From: Skermanella sp. TT6
GTDB lineage: Bacteria > Pseudomonadota > Alphaproteobacteria > Azospirillales > Azospirillaceae
Reading direction: 5' to 3'
Length of the DNA stretch: 64,000 nt
NCBI RefSeq assembly: GCF_016653635.2
Contig: NZ_CP067421.1
Span: 1 to 64,000, forward strand
Below are positions 18,428-26,981 of this stretch, piece after piece (within the stretch, counting starts at the first letter, position 1; every line of letters begins with the position of its first letter). A program made the translations under genes and the position numbers. The notes under the pieces are model-generated. The model had not been told where the DNA came from. It worked only from the letters and a program-made list of their open reading frames with translations, and did not search any database.

Positions 18428-18607
18428 AGCGGTACCCAATCAGGTCGATCCGCCCGAGACAGCTGATCCGACGCGTTGCGCCATGGGCGCAACCTACAAT
18501 AGATGGCGTGCATCAACTCCGCCCTGCATTGAGCCGTAGGTTGCGCCCATGGCGCAACACAGTGCGCGGAGTGGACCGGAGCGGTTCAACCTGATTGGGG
18601 ATCGCTC
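18426..18607. repeat. MITE-like element, copy 1
   Basis: A ~182-bp non-coding element related to 53941-54128. Its ends are inverted repeats (GAGCGGTACCCAATCAGGT at the left; GAGCGATCCCCAATCAGGT reading inward from the right). Internally, two blocks containing GTTGCGCCATGGGCGCAACC (18475-18494) and its complement (near 18538-18558) can form a large hairpin; each block is itself nearly palindromic. It has no coding capacity. The left end supplies the stop of the gamma-glutamyltransferase remnant. The structure is that of a miniature inverted-repeat transposable element. Confidence 0.7.
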
Positions 18608-19370
18608 CAGACCCCGAAATTCTCCAGCGAGCATTTATGCTCGAAACGGGCACGTCGCCATGGCGGCGTGCTCAAGCAATCCGAGCCGCCCGGAAAATTC
18701 TACCGATGAGCCGGTTCGCCCGCCCTCTGACAGGCTCATGACAGCTTTTCCTGATAAGACTCCGGCCATGCAAGGTGTCCGGCGAATCAGCGAAGAGCTG
18801 CCATCGTTCGACCCTTCCATACAATGATAAAGGGAGGATGAAGATGCTGCCACCGAGGCATGCTTTCTAAACGAACAGCTCGCATGATCTTGACGGAATC
18901 CGCGGCAACACGGGATTCCCAAGTCGTCGAGCCAGATCGCATCCGCGGCCAGACTTGCTCCGGTCCGACCTGCGTCCGCGCGACGCGCCGGCCACGGCCG
19001 GGCGATCGTGCCGCCGTGAAGCGCCCCTGTACCCTTCACGGGTCGAACGGTCGGCGGTATCATAGCGCCGTTGACTGATCGGGCCGATCCGCCGGGAGCA
19101 ACCTTTTGCCCCCTGTGTCACGAACACCTGGGGGGACGCGTGCCCCGGCGGCAGGCCGCGGCTGAGGCCCAGTGGGGAGTCAGCGCCAAGCGAGCGCCAG
19201 TACAGGGGTGGATCCAGGCTGCGGCGGCCCATTTGGATGGGAGCCCTTGGATGAGTGAGAGGATGTTGAGCTGAAGACGGACCAAATTTGAGTGGCGAGA
19301 AGACGTGAGGCTTGGAACTGACGGATTGTTGATCTGGTAAGGGGTGGCGCGGGATCCAGGAGGATGCGTG
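18608..19370. other. 763 bases without a recognisable gene
   Basis: Several short frames are open, but none has a family match, a good ribosome-binding site or the strong third-position GC bias of real genes here. The final part (about 19200-19370) is probably the 5' untranslated part and left end of the IS5 element that follows, although no terminal inverted repeat could be located with confidence. It lies between two mobile sequences and is best regarded as decayed DNA. Confidence 0.5.
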
Positions 19371-20228
19371 ATGACGGACAAACCTTACCCGACGGATCTG
19401 ACGGATCAGCAATGGGAATTGATCAGACCGTTGCTCGAGCACAACCGTGGACGGCGTGGCCAGCGGCATTACAGTCTGCGGCGGATCGTCGATGGCTGCT
19501 TCTATGTTCTGCGGGGCGGTATCCCCTGGCGCATGATGCCTCACGATCTGCCGCCGTGGGAGGATGTCTACTATCATCTGCGCACCTGGCGCCGGAAGGG
19601 GACCTGGGAGCGGGTCAACCAGATCCTGCGCGAGCGTCATCGGGTCGCCAAGGGGCGCAAGCCCCAGCCCACCGCGGCGGTGATCGACAGCCAGTCGGTC
19701 AAGACCACCGAGGCCGGCGGTCCGCGCGGCTATGACGGCGGCAAGAAGGTGACCGGCCGGAAGCGCCAAGTGCTGGTCGATACCGAGGGCACCTTGCTGA
19801 AAGCCAAGATCCACCCGGCCGACATCCACGACAAGCCAGGCGGCATGCTCCTGCTCACCTGCCTGCACATCCTGTTCCCCAGCATCGTGCTGGTCTGGGC
19901 CGACAGCAGCTATCAAGGCCTGAAAAGCTGGATCCAGGAAAACCTTGGATGGACCCTGACGATCGCCAAGCATTGGTGGACCGGCGTCCGGGGGTTCTGG
20001 TGTGCCCCCGGTCAGGAGCCTCCGACCATTCCTACCGGCTTCCATGTCTTACCGCGCCAGTGGGTGGTTGAAAGGTCGCTGGCCTGGTTCTGCCGCAACC
20101 GCCGTCTGGCCAAAGACTATGAACGACTACCGGAAACCGGCGAGAAATTCCTGACACTCTCATACGCGGTGGTGGACGGCATGCGAGAACTTGACTCGCC
20201 CCTGACGACGGCGAAGTTAAGGCCCTAG
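19371..20228 (+). CDS. IS5-family transposase
   Basis: A 285-residue single-frame DDE transposase. The N-terminal DLTDQQWELIRPLLEH and GGIPWRMMPHDLPPWEDVYY are typical of the IS5 group; catalytic residues lie in VIDSQSVKT (first D), VWADSSYQG (second D) and RQWVVERSLAWFCRNRRL (E). AGGAGGATGCGTG precedes the start. After the conserved DYERLPETGE the sequence departs from family expectation. The bases there (20144-20161) match, over 18 of 18, the outer end of the inverted-repeat element at 32179-32370, so the 3' end may be fused to another element. The stop overlaps that of the convergent aminotransferase gene. Confidence 0.88.
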   Translation: MTDKPYPTDLTDQQWELIRPLLEHNRGRRGQRHYSLRRIVDGCFYVLRGGIPWRMMPHDLPPWEDVYYHLRTWRRKGTWERVNQILRERHRVAKGRKPQPTAAVIDSQSVKTTEAGGPRGYDGGKKVTGRKRQVLVDTEGTLLKAKIHPADIHDKPGGMLLLTCLHILFPSIVLVWADSSYQGLKSWIQENLGWTLTIAKHWWTGVRGFWCAPGQEPPTIPTGFHVLPRQWVVERSLAWFCRNRRLAKDYERLPETGEKFLTLSYAVVDGMRELDSPLTTAKLRP

Positions 20229-21556
20229 CTGACGATCCCGCGGATTTCCCTCAGCGCCACGTCAATTTCCTCCGAGGTGTTGCGGATGCTGGGTGTCAGC
20301 CGGACATGTGCCGTAAGGTAGGGCGCCACCGACGCAACAATGCCGCGGTCGCGCAACATACGCACCACAGCCGGCGCCTCCAGACCATCGATATCGAACG
20401 AGACGATGCCGGCGGACAGGCTCCCGGACCGCGGCGTCCGTAGAACGACACGAGATATTTCCGCCAAGCCCTCCTTCAACATGCCCGCAAGCTCGCGGGT
20501 CCGTTCGGCTACGGCTGGCCGCCCGATGTGTTCATGGAATCCAAAGGCCTCGGGCAGAGCCCATTGATGCTCGAACGCCTTGAACCCGCCGGGGGTCATA
20601 CGATCGGCTGTAGTCGGGCTTTCCAAGTCTTTGCCGTACATCCATGCATCCCAGGACCCGCCGTCGATAAAACTGGGAATGCTGGGCGTGACCGATGCCC
20701 AGCCACGCAAAGTTCCCGCGATCATCCCCGTCCCCCTCGGCCCGAAGAGCCACTTGTGGCACCCCGCCATGAGGAAATCACACCCGAGATCATCGAAACC
20801 GACGTCTTCACAGCCGAACGCGTGGACGCCGTCCACGCAGAAGAGTACGCGGGATGCCTCGTCCCTGTCCCGGTTCACCTCTTCCAAGGCTTCCGCGATA
20901 AGCCTAATCGGAAGTTTCAGTCCGGTGCTGGAATGGACCCAGGTAACCGCGAGCACGCGGGTTGACGGCGAGATCGCCTCCGCCACGCGCTGGACGAGTT
21001 CGTCCTCGGTGACGTTGCCGATCTCCTCGTAGAGCTGGATTTTTTTGACGGTGGCACCGGTGCGTCTCGATGCCTGCCGTAATGCCTCGTGGGTGACGTA
21101 GTAATCCTGCTCCGTTGTCAGGATTTCGTGATCCGGGTTTAAACGCAGCCCGTTGTAGACCAAGCCCACGCCCATGGTCGTGCTGTCCGTCAGCGCGATG
21201 TTGGACCCGGATATTCCCAGGTAACGACCTGCCGCATCGCGAGCATCCCGGATCAGGCGGCTGTTGTTCTGCTCCAGATACTCCACCGGGTTCGCATCCA
21301 GTCCGTCGCGGTGGGTTTCAATCGCTTCACGGACAGCCTTCGGGTGCGAGGACAGCAGCATCGTGCTCATATGGATGCGATCCGGTGACAGCCGGAACTG
21401 CGCGCGCACCGCCTCCCAGTCCGGAAGGGTATCGGCAGCGGCTGGCTGTGATGCCGAAATGTCAGCGTATGCTCTGCCGCAATCGAATGCTCCCAATGCA
21501 CCGACTGCGGCAAGCGCGCCAGCCCGGGTCAGGAACTCCCGTCTTTCCAAGGCCAT
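20225..21556 (-). CDS. Tat-exported class V (PLP) aminotransferase family protein
   Basis: A 443-residue fold-type I PLP enzyme of the isopenicillin-N epimerase/cysteine desulfurase-like group. The Schiff-base lysine lies in MAGCHKWLFGPRGTG, the cofactor Asp in VLFCVDGVHAFG and a Thr-rich phosphate site in LTDSTTMGVG. The N terminus is a twin-arginine signal (RREFLTRAGALAAVGALGAF), so the folded holoenzyme is probably exported to the periplasm, which is uncommon for PLP enzymes. Substrate unknown. The stop overlaps the IS5 transposase stop in a shared CTAG. Confidence 0.88.
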   Translation of the reverse strand: MALERREFLTRAGALAAVGALGAFDCGRAYADISASQPAAADTLPDWEAVRAQFRLSPDRIHMSTMLLSSHPKAVREAIETHRDGLDANPVEYLEQNNSRLIRDARDAAGRYLGISGSNIALTDSTTMGVGLVYNGLRLNPDHEILTTEQDYYVTHEALRQASRRTGATVKKIQLYEEIGNVTEDELVQRVAEAISPSTRVLAVTWVHSSTGLKLPIRLIAEALEEVNRDRDEASRVLFCVDGVHAFGCEDVGFDDLGCDFLMAGCHKWLFGPRGTGMIAGTLRGWASVTPSIPSFIDGGSWDAWMYGKDLESPTTADRMTPGGFKAFEHQWALPEAFGFHEHIGRPAVAERTRELAGMLKEGLAEISRVVLRTPRSGSLSAGIVSFDIDGLEAPAVVRMLRDRGIVASVAPYLTAHVRLTPSIRNTSEEIDVALREIRGIVS

Positions 21557-21683
21557 CGATTTCTCCCGCGCAGCGTAACCGCTCGATCAGGGGTGGCTTT
21601 GGCAGATGCAACTGGAACACCGGACGCTTAGTTCCGATGTCCGGTCGTCCTGAGCCCAGGCTTTAGCTTGACAGGCTAATTGC

Positions 21684-23561
21684 TCATGACCACGACCAAG
21701 TCGGCTCACCCTCCTCAATGCCTGTCGGGCGCCGATTGGGTGTTTCGCGCAGCGTTCTATCAGCGTAGGTTCCCCGTACCGCGGGCTTGCCTCCGGCCGC
21801 GTGCAGATCCAGCACCAGGGCACTGTGTATGAGCCCGAGATGGCTGAAAGCTTGGGGAAAGTTCCCCAGGAAAGCGCCGTCCTCGCCGATCTCCTCAGGA
21901 TAGAGGCCGACATCGTTGGCAAGATCTAGAAGCCCGGTGAAGCGGGCTTTGGCTTCATCGAAGCGGCCGAGCCAGACCAGGGCGTCGATCAGCCAGAAGG
22001 CGCACAGGACGAAGGTCCCCTCGTGACCGGGAAGCCCGTCGTCGCCCCGGTAGCGGTAGACGAGGGGGCCGTGGCCGAGTCGCTCGATTACCACATCGAC
22101 GGTCCGCTCGATAATCTCCTCGTCGATCGGGAAATCCACCATGGGGGCGATCAGCACGGCTGCATCGACATCGGTACCGCCGAACACCTGGGGCAGGTAG
22201 CCACCGGCGTGGGCGGCCTCCTGCCTGATCGCCGCAACGATCGCATCGCACTCAACAGCCCACTCTGGCCGTGGGCCGAAGAGGCGGATGGCACGGTCGA
22301 GCGCCACCCAATTCATGATCGCCGCATGCACGTAGCGCTTCGGCGCCAGCCGGGGCTCCCACAGGCCGCTATCCGGTTCACGCCAGTGCGCGGCGACGTA
22401 GTTCGCCATTGTCACGCCGATCCTTCGCAGCCGTTCATCGAGCACTCCGCCCAGACTCTTGTATAGATGCACAAGGTCGAGGATTTGGCCATAGACATCG
22501 ACCTGGTGCTGCTCCTCGGCCTCGTTGCCGACCCGGACGGGTCGGCTGCCGCAGTAGCCCTCGTAATGTTCTATCGTCCTTTCCGACAGTCCGACGGACC
22601 CGTCGATCCCGTAGAGAGGCTTCAACTTGCCGGTTTCCTGAGCTTCGAAGGTGTCGATGAGGAAGGAGAAAAACTGCTCGGCCTCCAGGGTAGAGCCGAA
22701 CTTCTTCAGGGCGTAGAAGCACAGGCAGGCATCGCGCAGCCAGCAGAAGCGATAGTCCCAGTTACGAACACCGCCGGCTTCTTCCGGCAGCGATGTCGTC
22801 GGCGCCGCCACTATGGCGCCTGTCGGCCGATAGGTCAGGGCCTTCAGCACAAGGGCGCTGCGGACGACCTGCCGGGAGAACGGTCCCTCGTACCTTCTCG
22901 CCTCGCTCCATTCCTTCCAGCAGGCCCGAGATGCCGTGAGAAGGTCGTCCGGCACAAGGGGCGTCATATCATGGGAGGGATCCACCAGGTGGAAGCCGAC
23001 CGTCTCTCCGGCCCTGATCGTCACCGTGGCCTGTGCCACCGGCCCGGCGAACTGGTAATCCGCAGCCGACACTAGTGTCGGGCAGCCTTCCGCGAGAACT
23101 CTGTCGCCGGCGATCTCGAGCGGAGGAAACCCCGGCCTGAACCCAGCGACCGGACGGTAGGACACCTCGACCGCGACCCGCCCGGCGACGCCCTTGACCA
23201 GTCGGACCAGATAGGAGGGTGAAGCCTGCCGGGACTTGTCCGGCACCGTCATGAAGTCGGTGACCCTGATTTCCCCGTCAGGGCAGTAGAAAACCGTCTC
23301 AAGGACGTTCGTGTCAGGATGATAGGCCCGAACGGCATCGTACGGTGTAACCGGAGCGATCAGGAAGAAGCCACCATGTCTTCGATCGAGCAGGCGCGAA
23401 AAAACAGGTTCCGCATCGAAGCGGTCGAGGCAGCACCAGTCGATCGAGCCATCCCGTGCCACGAGTGCTGCGCCATGTCCGTTGCCGATCAGCGCGTAGT
23501 CAGAAATCGGTTGATAGGGCCTAGCGGCGAGGTCGGTCGTGGATTCCGATCGAAGCAGCAT
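21684..23561 (-). CDS. Glycoside hydrolase family 15 protein (glucoamylase/trehalase-like)
   Basis: A 625-residue GH15 protein: N-terminal beta-sandwich starting ISDYALIGNGHGAALVARDG and an (alpha/alpha)6 barrel with the signature NWDYRFCWLRDACLC (about 262-276). No signal peptide, which fits the cytoplasmic trehalase/isomaltase-like members common in proteobacteria rather than secreted glucoamylases. It probably hydrolyses trehalose or short alpha-glucans. It is monocistronic by spacing. Its codon use shows somewhat less extreme GC bias than the 8-18 kb genes. Confidence 0.9.
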   Translation of the reverse strand: MLLRSESTTDLAARPYQPISDYALIGNGHGAALVARDGSIDWCCLDRFDAEPVFSRLLDRRHGGFFLIAPVTPYDAVRAYHPDTNVLETVFYCPDGEIRVTDFMTVPDKSRQASPSYLVRLVKGVAGRVAVEVSYRPVAGFRPGFPPLEIAGDRVLAEGCPTLVSAADYQFAGPVAQATVTIRAGETVGFHLVDPSHDMTPLVPDDLLTASRACWKEWSEARRYEGPFSRQVVRSALVLKALTYRPTGAIVAAPTTSLPEEAGGVRNWDYRFCWLRDACLCFYALKKFGSTLEAEQFFSFLIDTFEAQETGKLKPLYGIDGSVGLSERTIEHYEGYCGSRPVRVGNEAEEQHQVDVYGQILDLVHLYKSLGGVLDERLRRIGVTMANYVAAHWREPDSGLWEPRLAPKRYVHAAIMNWVALDRAIRLFGPRPEWAVECDAIVAAIRQEAAHAGGYLPQVFGGTDVDAAVLIAPMVDFPIDEEIIERTVDVVIERLGHGPLVYRYRGDDGLPGHEGTFVLCAFWLIDALVWLGRFDEAKARFTGLLDLANDVGLYPEEIGEDGAFLGNFPQAFSHLGLIHSALVLDLHAAGGKPAVRGTYADRTLRETPNRRPTGIEEGEPTWSWS

Positions 23562-23749
23562 CGGGTCACCCCAGATCTGTTATGGGACATCCATACCTGT
23601 CGCGATCATCGGGCGAAGCGAGCAGGCATTTCATCTGCGAATCACGGGAAGTTCATAAACTTCAACTTTTACAAAACTCTCCTTATTTTTGCTCTATAGA
23701 CCTGTAACCGCGTGCAGCTCCTAGCGATGGACCGGCTGACTTCTTCAAA
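23562..23749. other. AT-rich intergenic stretch
   Basis: These 188 bases are strikingly AT-rich for this genome around 23641-23700 and contain the palindrome GAAGTTCATAAACTTC (23648-23663). They probably hold the promoter of the GH15 gene, read leftward. They are also too short to have held the missing half of the sigma-factor gene to the right. Confidence 0.4.
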
Positions 23750-23992
23750 TTAGCCAACACCAACTTCATGAGTTCGGCCAACTGGCATCAGGTTGATGTG
23801 TATATTGTACAGGATCTTCAGCAACCATCCCCGCATGTTCCCGGTGGGCTGTAAGAGATGCTGTTTGCGCAGCGCCCATTCCAGGCATTCCTGAACGAGG
23901 TCGTCGGCACAATCACGGTCCCTGACCAGGGCCTGTGCGTAACGCCGCAAACCTGGAACCTCACGGGCGATCAGCCACTCCGTATCGTCCAT
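23750..23992 (-). pseudogene. Truncated ECF sigma factor (region 2 only)
   Basis: 80 codons matching the start of an EcfG/RpoE-type sigma factor: PGLRRYAQALVRDRDCADDL, VQECLEWALRK and MRGWLLKILYNIHIN are sigma region 2 (core binding and -10 recognition). The reading frame ends soon after, where ~90 further residues with region 4 are expected, so -35 recognition is missing. Downstream there is no room for the rest. It is a 3'-truncated remnant, unless the short product acts as a competitor for core polymerase. Confidence 0.7.
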
Positions 23993-24043
23993 GACCTTGC
24001 CCTCGCGTCCTTACCCATAATTATCCCGTGTGTTGTTGGGATA

Positions 24044-24069
24044 GACGCCCTTTATAGCCCGGCGGTTCC
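24044..24069 (-). promoter_or_regulatory. Candidate EcfG-type promoter
   Basis: Read on the minus strand, GGAAC is followed after 17 bases by CGTC. This approximates the GGAAC-N16/17-CGTT consensus of the alphaproteobacterial general stress sigma factor EcfG. It lies about 50 bases upstream of the truncated sigma-factor start, a normal distance. The match at -10 is imperfect. Confidence 0.35.
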
Positions 24070-24298
24070 AAACAAAATAATCGCGCCGATAACATCATCG
24101 GCTCCAGCACCGTCAAATCCTCTTTTCCATCGTTATCCTCGCACAACAGCTTCTCACGAATAACTCGGTTCAACCGATCAATGGCCGATCGCATTTTTCC
24201 TGGAACTGCTTGACGATGGCGGGTGTCCTTGATTAGGAAGCCTCCGCACAACGGCAATCCGGGATGCGGAAGAGCCCAGTGAAGCAAGGGAGAGAACC

Positions 24299-24496
24299 AT
24301 AGCTGACGACCGGACCGAAGGCTCGATGAAGAAGATGAAGGGCGACGTCAAGGAAGGTACCGGCAAGCTGACCGGAGACAGCAAGCTTCAATCCGAAGGC
24401 AAGGCCGACAAGGCCGACAAGGCCGAAGGCAAGATCCAGAACGCCGTCGGCGGTATCAAGGATGCCGTGACCGGCAAGGACAAGACCGACAGCTGA
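24299..24496 (+). CDS. CsbD family stress protein
   Basis: A short, charged, lysine-rich protein with the CsbD pattern MKKMKGDVKEGTGKLTGD and a C-terminal KIQNAVGGIKDAVTGKD. A 9-bp unit encoding A-D-K is repeated in the middle. The best initiation context (AAGGGAGAGAACC) leads not to an ATG but to ATA at 24299, giving IADDRTEGSMKKMKGD (65 residues), which matches the usual family N terminus. The first in-frame ATG at 24326 would give 56 residues after a weaker GAAGG site. The protein is soluble, probably natively disordered, and of a family induced by general stress. Confidence 0.75.
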   Translation: MADDRTEGSMKKMKGDVKEGTGKLTGDSKLQSEGKADKADKAEGKIQNAVGGIKDAVTGKDKTDS

Positions 24497-24877
24497 GTTG
24501 GTTCCAGCGACACTCCGGGACCTGATCCCATAGGGTCGGGTCCCATCCGGAAAATCTCGGGAGCCTTGACCTTGCCTTCGTTTCAATCCTCGCCCGGTGC
24601 TTGAAGCGCTTGGTGATCGAGGAGGTCAGTGCCTGATCTCTACGAACATCTTCTAAATGTCCAATCAGAAAAGATTTTTTGCCGCAAAGACTTCATCACG
24701 GAACGGAACTCATGGAAAACGTCGGGGTTGCTCCGGAATGCCGACATCGGTAGCGTGCTCCTGACATCTGGGTGTTCGCTGATCTGGTGCCGGCCAACAC
24801 CGTCCTTCACCGAATCAGTGCCGGCAGCAGTTCCTGCCGACCGTCGGACGCCACCCGCCGCTCTCGATGAGTCCGTG

Positions 24878-25735
24878 ATGATCTATGGTGTATCCGCAAA
24901 GCGGTTCGTGCGCGATCTCTACCAATCGATCAGCGACGACAATGTCTTCAACGGCGCCGCCGCGCTTGGCTTCTACCTGACGCTGACAATTTTCCCGGCG
25001 CTCCTGGTAATCATGAGCGTCATACCCTACCTGCCGATCGACCAAGTGGACCAAGCGATCATGGACCTGTTGGGGCAAGCGCTGCCGGACGAGGCCTCTG
25101 GCCTGGTATCGCAGGTGGTGCAGCAGGTCACCGGTGAGCGGCGCGGCGGCCTGCTGTCCATCAGTCTGCTGGCCGCGCTGTGGGCGGTGTCAACCGGCAT
25201 GTACGCCGTCATGCAGCAACTCAATATTACCTATGACGTCAAGGAGGCCCGGAGCTTCGTGCGGGCGCGGGCGACGGCGATTGGATTAAGCCTGCTCTTC
25301 GGCGTGCTGGTGATCGGCGCGTTTTCCTTGATCGTGCTTGGCGGGATCATTCAGGACTGGATCGGCAACCGGTTCGGCTTTTCCCACACGCTACTCACGT
25401 TTTTCGCCGCGTTCCGGTGGGTTATCATCGTGCTGGCGCTGCTACTGGGCTTCGCGATGATCTACAGCTATGCGCCGAACGTCCAGCAGAGGTTCATGTT
25501 CATCACTCCGGGAAGCTTGATCGGAGTGAGCCTGCTGATTGTCGCATCGCTGGCATTCTCTCTCTACACCCGCAACTTCGCAAACTACGACGCGACGTAC
25601 GGCAGCATTGGCGCCGTAGTCATTTTGATGCTGTGGCTCTACGCCGCCGGATTCGTGATCCTCTTTGGCTCGGAAATCAACGTGCTGCTCAAGCGGTACA
25701 GCATGGAAGGTTCTGTCAGCTTTCGGGCCAAGTAG
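24878..25735 (+). CDS. YihY/virulence factor BrkB family membrane protein
   Basis: A 285-residue inner-membrane protein with about six helices. Family signatures: NVFNGAAALGFYLTLTIFPA (23-42), LWAVSTGMYAVMQQLN (around 101-116) and the C-terminal VVILMLWLYAAGFVILFGSE. The start at 24878 (a GTG one codon upstream is possible) gives the standard N terminus; 83 further upstream codons are open but unlike the family. Formerly called ribonuclease BN, the family's role is unknown. It sits with CsbD in a stress-flavoured neighbourhood. Confidence 0.9.
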   Translation: MIYGVSAKRFVRDLYQSISDDNVFNGAAALGFYLTLTIFPALLVIMSVIPYLPIDQVDQAIMDLLGQALPDEASGLVSQVVQQVTGERRGGLLSISLLAALWAVSTGMYAVMQQLNITYDVKEARSFVRARATAIGLSLLFGVLVIGAFSLIVLGGIIQDWIGNRFGFSHTLLTFFAAFRWVIIVLALLLGFAMIYSYAPNVQQRFMFITPGSLIGVSLLIVASLAFSLYTRNFANYDATYGSIGAVVILMLWLYAAGFVILFGSEINVLLKRYSMEGSVSFRAK

Positions 25736-25821
25736 AGCTGGTGCCAGGTTGATGCGGTCGTGTCGCTTGGTTGGCAAAAATTTGCTGAGGGCGCATTCTC
25801 CTGAGATTCAGGGTCGTCGGA

Positions 25822-25963
25822 TCAGGCGGCTAGGTCAAGCGGCTTGTCATTGAAAGCGACGTGCAGGGTGTCCCAGCCGTCAACGCGGCGCAGTGTGATC
25901 TGGCCGCTGGCGAGCAGGGCCCAGAACAGCATGCAGGCGGTCTCGGAACACGGCAGCAGGCAC
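25822..25963 (-). pseudogene. Possible transposase C-terminal remnant
   Basis: Read leftward, this stretch translates to ETACMLFWALLASGQITLRR, VDGWDTLHVAFND and KPLDLAA, then a stop. It looks like the tail of a transposase and has no start codon or upstream domain. The family could not be named with confidence. It lies immediately before the left end of the IS66 element. The remaining bases between 25736 and 26046 hold nothing else recognisable. Confidence 0.3.
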
Positions 25964-26130
25964 TGGGTGTGTCTTGAACCGCGCCGGGAATCCCGGAGGC
26001 CGATTTGGTTGAGTTACGCCGCTCTGGCGATGTCCTCGGTTTGAGCGTAAGCGATGCGAGAGCACCCTTCTTCCCGGAACCGGGTCTGTGAGCGAGATTA
26101 CGCGCGGGTTCACGGGGCACGGAGGGGGCG

Positions 26131-26580
26131 ATGGAGGATGGCGTCAGGCTTCATCCCAGGCTTGAAGCCATGGATGAAGACAGGCCGTATCGGCGGGTCG
26201 AGGTGATCACGGGACGGCGTCAACGGCGTGTCTGGACGGCGCAGGAGAAGGCGCGCATCAAGGCGGAGAGCGCGGTACCGGGCGCCAACATCTCGGAGGT
26301 CGCGCGGCGGAACGGGGTGAACCGCGGCCTGCTCATGGTCTGGCGCCGGGAGGCAGGTGCCGTCCCGGAAGCGACCCCGGCGCAGACGCCGCTGTTCGTT
26401 CCGGTCACGGTGGTCGAGGAGCCTGCGCCCGCTCCTCCGCGGGACCGGCGTCAAGCATCCCGGGAGACGGCGTCGGGCCGCATCGAGATGGATCTGCGCA
26501 GCGGGCGGCTGGTGTTCCACGGCGCCGTCGATCCCGACCTCGCCGCAGCGGTCGTCGTGGCCGCCCGAGGGCGGGGATGA
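26131..26580 (+). CDS. tnpA: IS66 accessory protein TnpA
   Basis: A 149-residue protein with the IS66 OrfA helix-turn-helix: YRRVEVITGRRQRRVWTAQE, KARIKAESAVPGANISEVAR and NGVNRGLLMVWRREAG (about 20-75), followed by a variable linker and a C-terminal segment SGRIEMDLRSGRLVFHG common to the group. A shorter start at 26170 (MDEDRPYRR) is equally possible. It overlaps tnpB by four bases (ATGA). It presumably binds the IS ends. Confidence 0.85.
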   Translation: MEDGVRLHPRLEAMDEDRPYRRVEVITGRRQRRVWTAQEKARIKAESAVPGANISEVARRNGVNRGLLMVWRREAGAVPEATPAQTPLFVPVTVVEEPAPAPPRDRRQASRETASGRIEMDLRSGRLVFHGAVDPDLAAAVVVAARGRG

Positions 26581-26930
26581 TCACGCCGCGTCCCGACCTC
26601 AAGGTCGTGCTCGCCACGCAGCCGATCGATTTCCGCAAAGGGGTCCACGGGCTGGTCGCCCTGGTGGCCGAGGCGCTGAAGGCGGATCCCTACTGCGGCG
26701 ACGTCTTCGTCTTCCGCTCCAAGCGCAAGGACCGGCTTAAACTTTTGATCTGGGACGGCAGCGGATTGATCCTCGCAACAAAGTGGCTGGAGGACGGCGG
26801 ATTCCCCTGGCCGCCGGTCCGGGACGGCGCGGTCCGGCTGAGCGCGGTCCAGTTCGCGCTGCCGCTCGACGGACTGGAATGGCGAGCGGCCGCGCCGTCA
26901 CCCGTGAAGACGCCCCGGTGGATGGGCTGA
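26577..26930 (+). CDS. tnpB: IS66 accessory protein TnpB
   Basis: A 117-residue IS66 Orf2 protein: VVLATQPIDFRKGVHGLVAL, DVFVFRSKRKDRLKLLIWDG and GSGLILATKWLEDGGFPWPP are the conserved blocks, and the length is normal. It is translationally coupled to tnpA by an ATGA overlap. Its function in transposition is unknown, although it is required in studied IS66 elements. Confidence 0.92.
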   Translation: MITPRPDLKVVLATQPIDFRKGVHGLVALVAEALKADPYCGDVFVFRSKRKDRLKLLIWDGSGLILATKWLEDGGFPWPPVRDGAVRLSAVQFALPLDGLEWRAAAPSPVKTPRWMG

Positions 26931-26981
26931 AGGCGTTGATCCGTCTGGGGTGTTATCGGCTTTTGCGGTATGCTCCGGGGC

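Noticed and set aside
18549-18827. 92-codon plus-strand frame after the MITE-like element
   Set aside because: It begins inside the repeat, has no ribosome-binding site, and shows no family resemblance.
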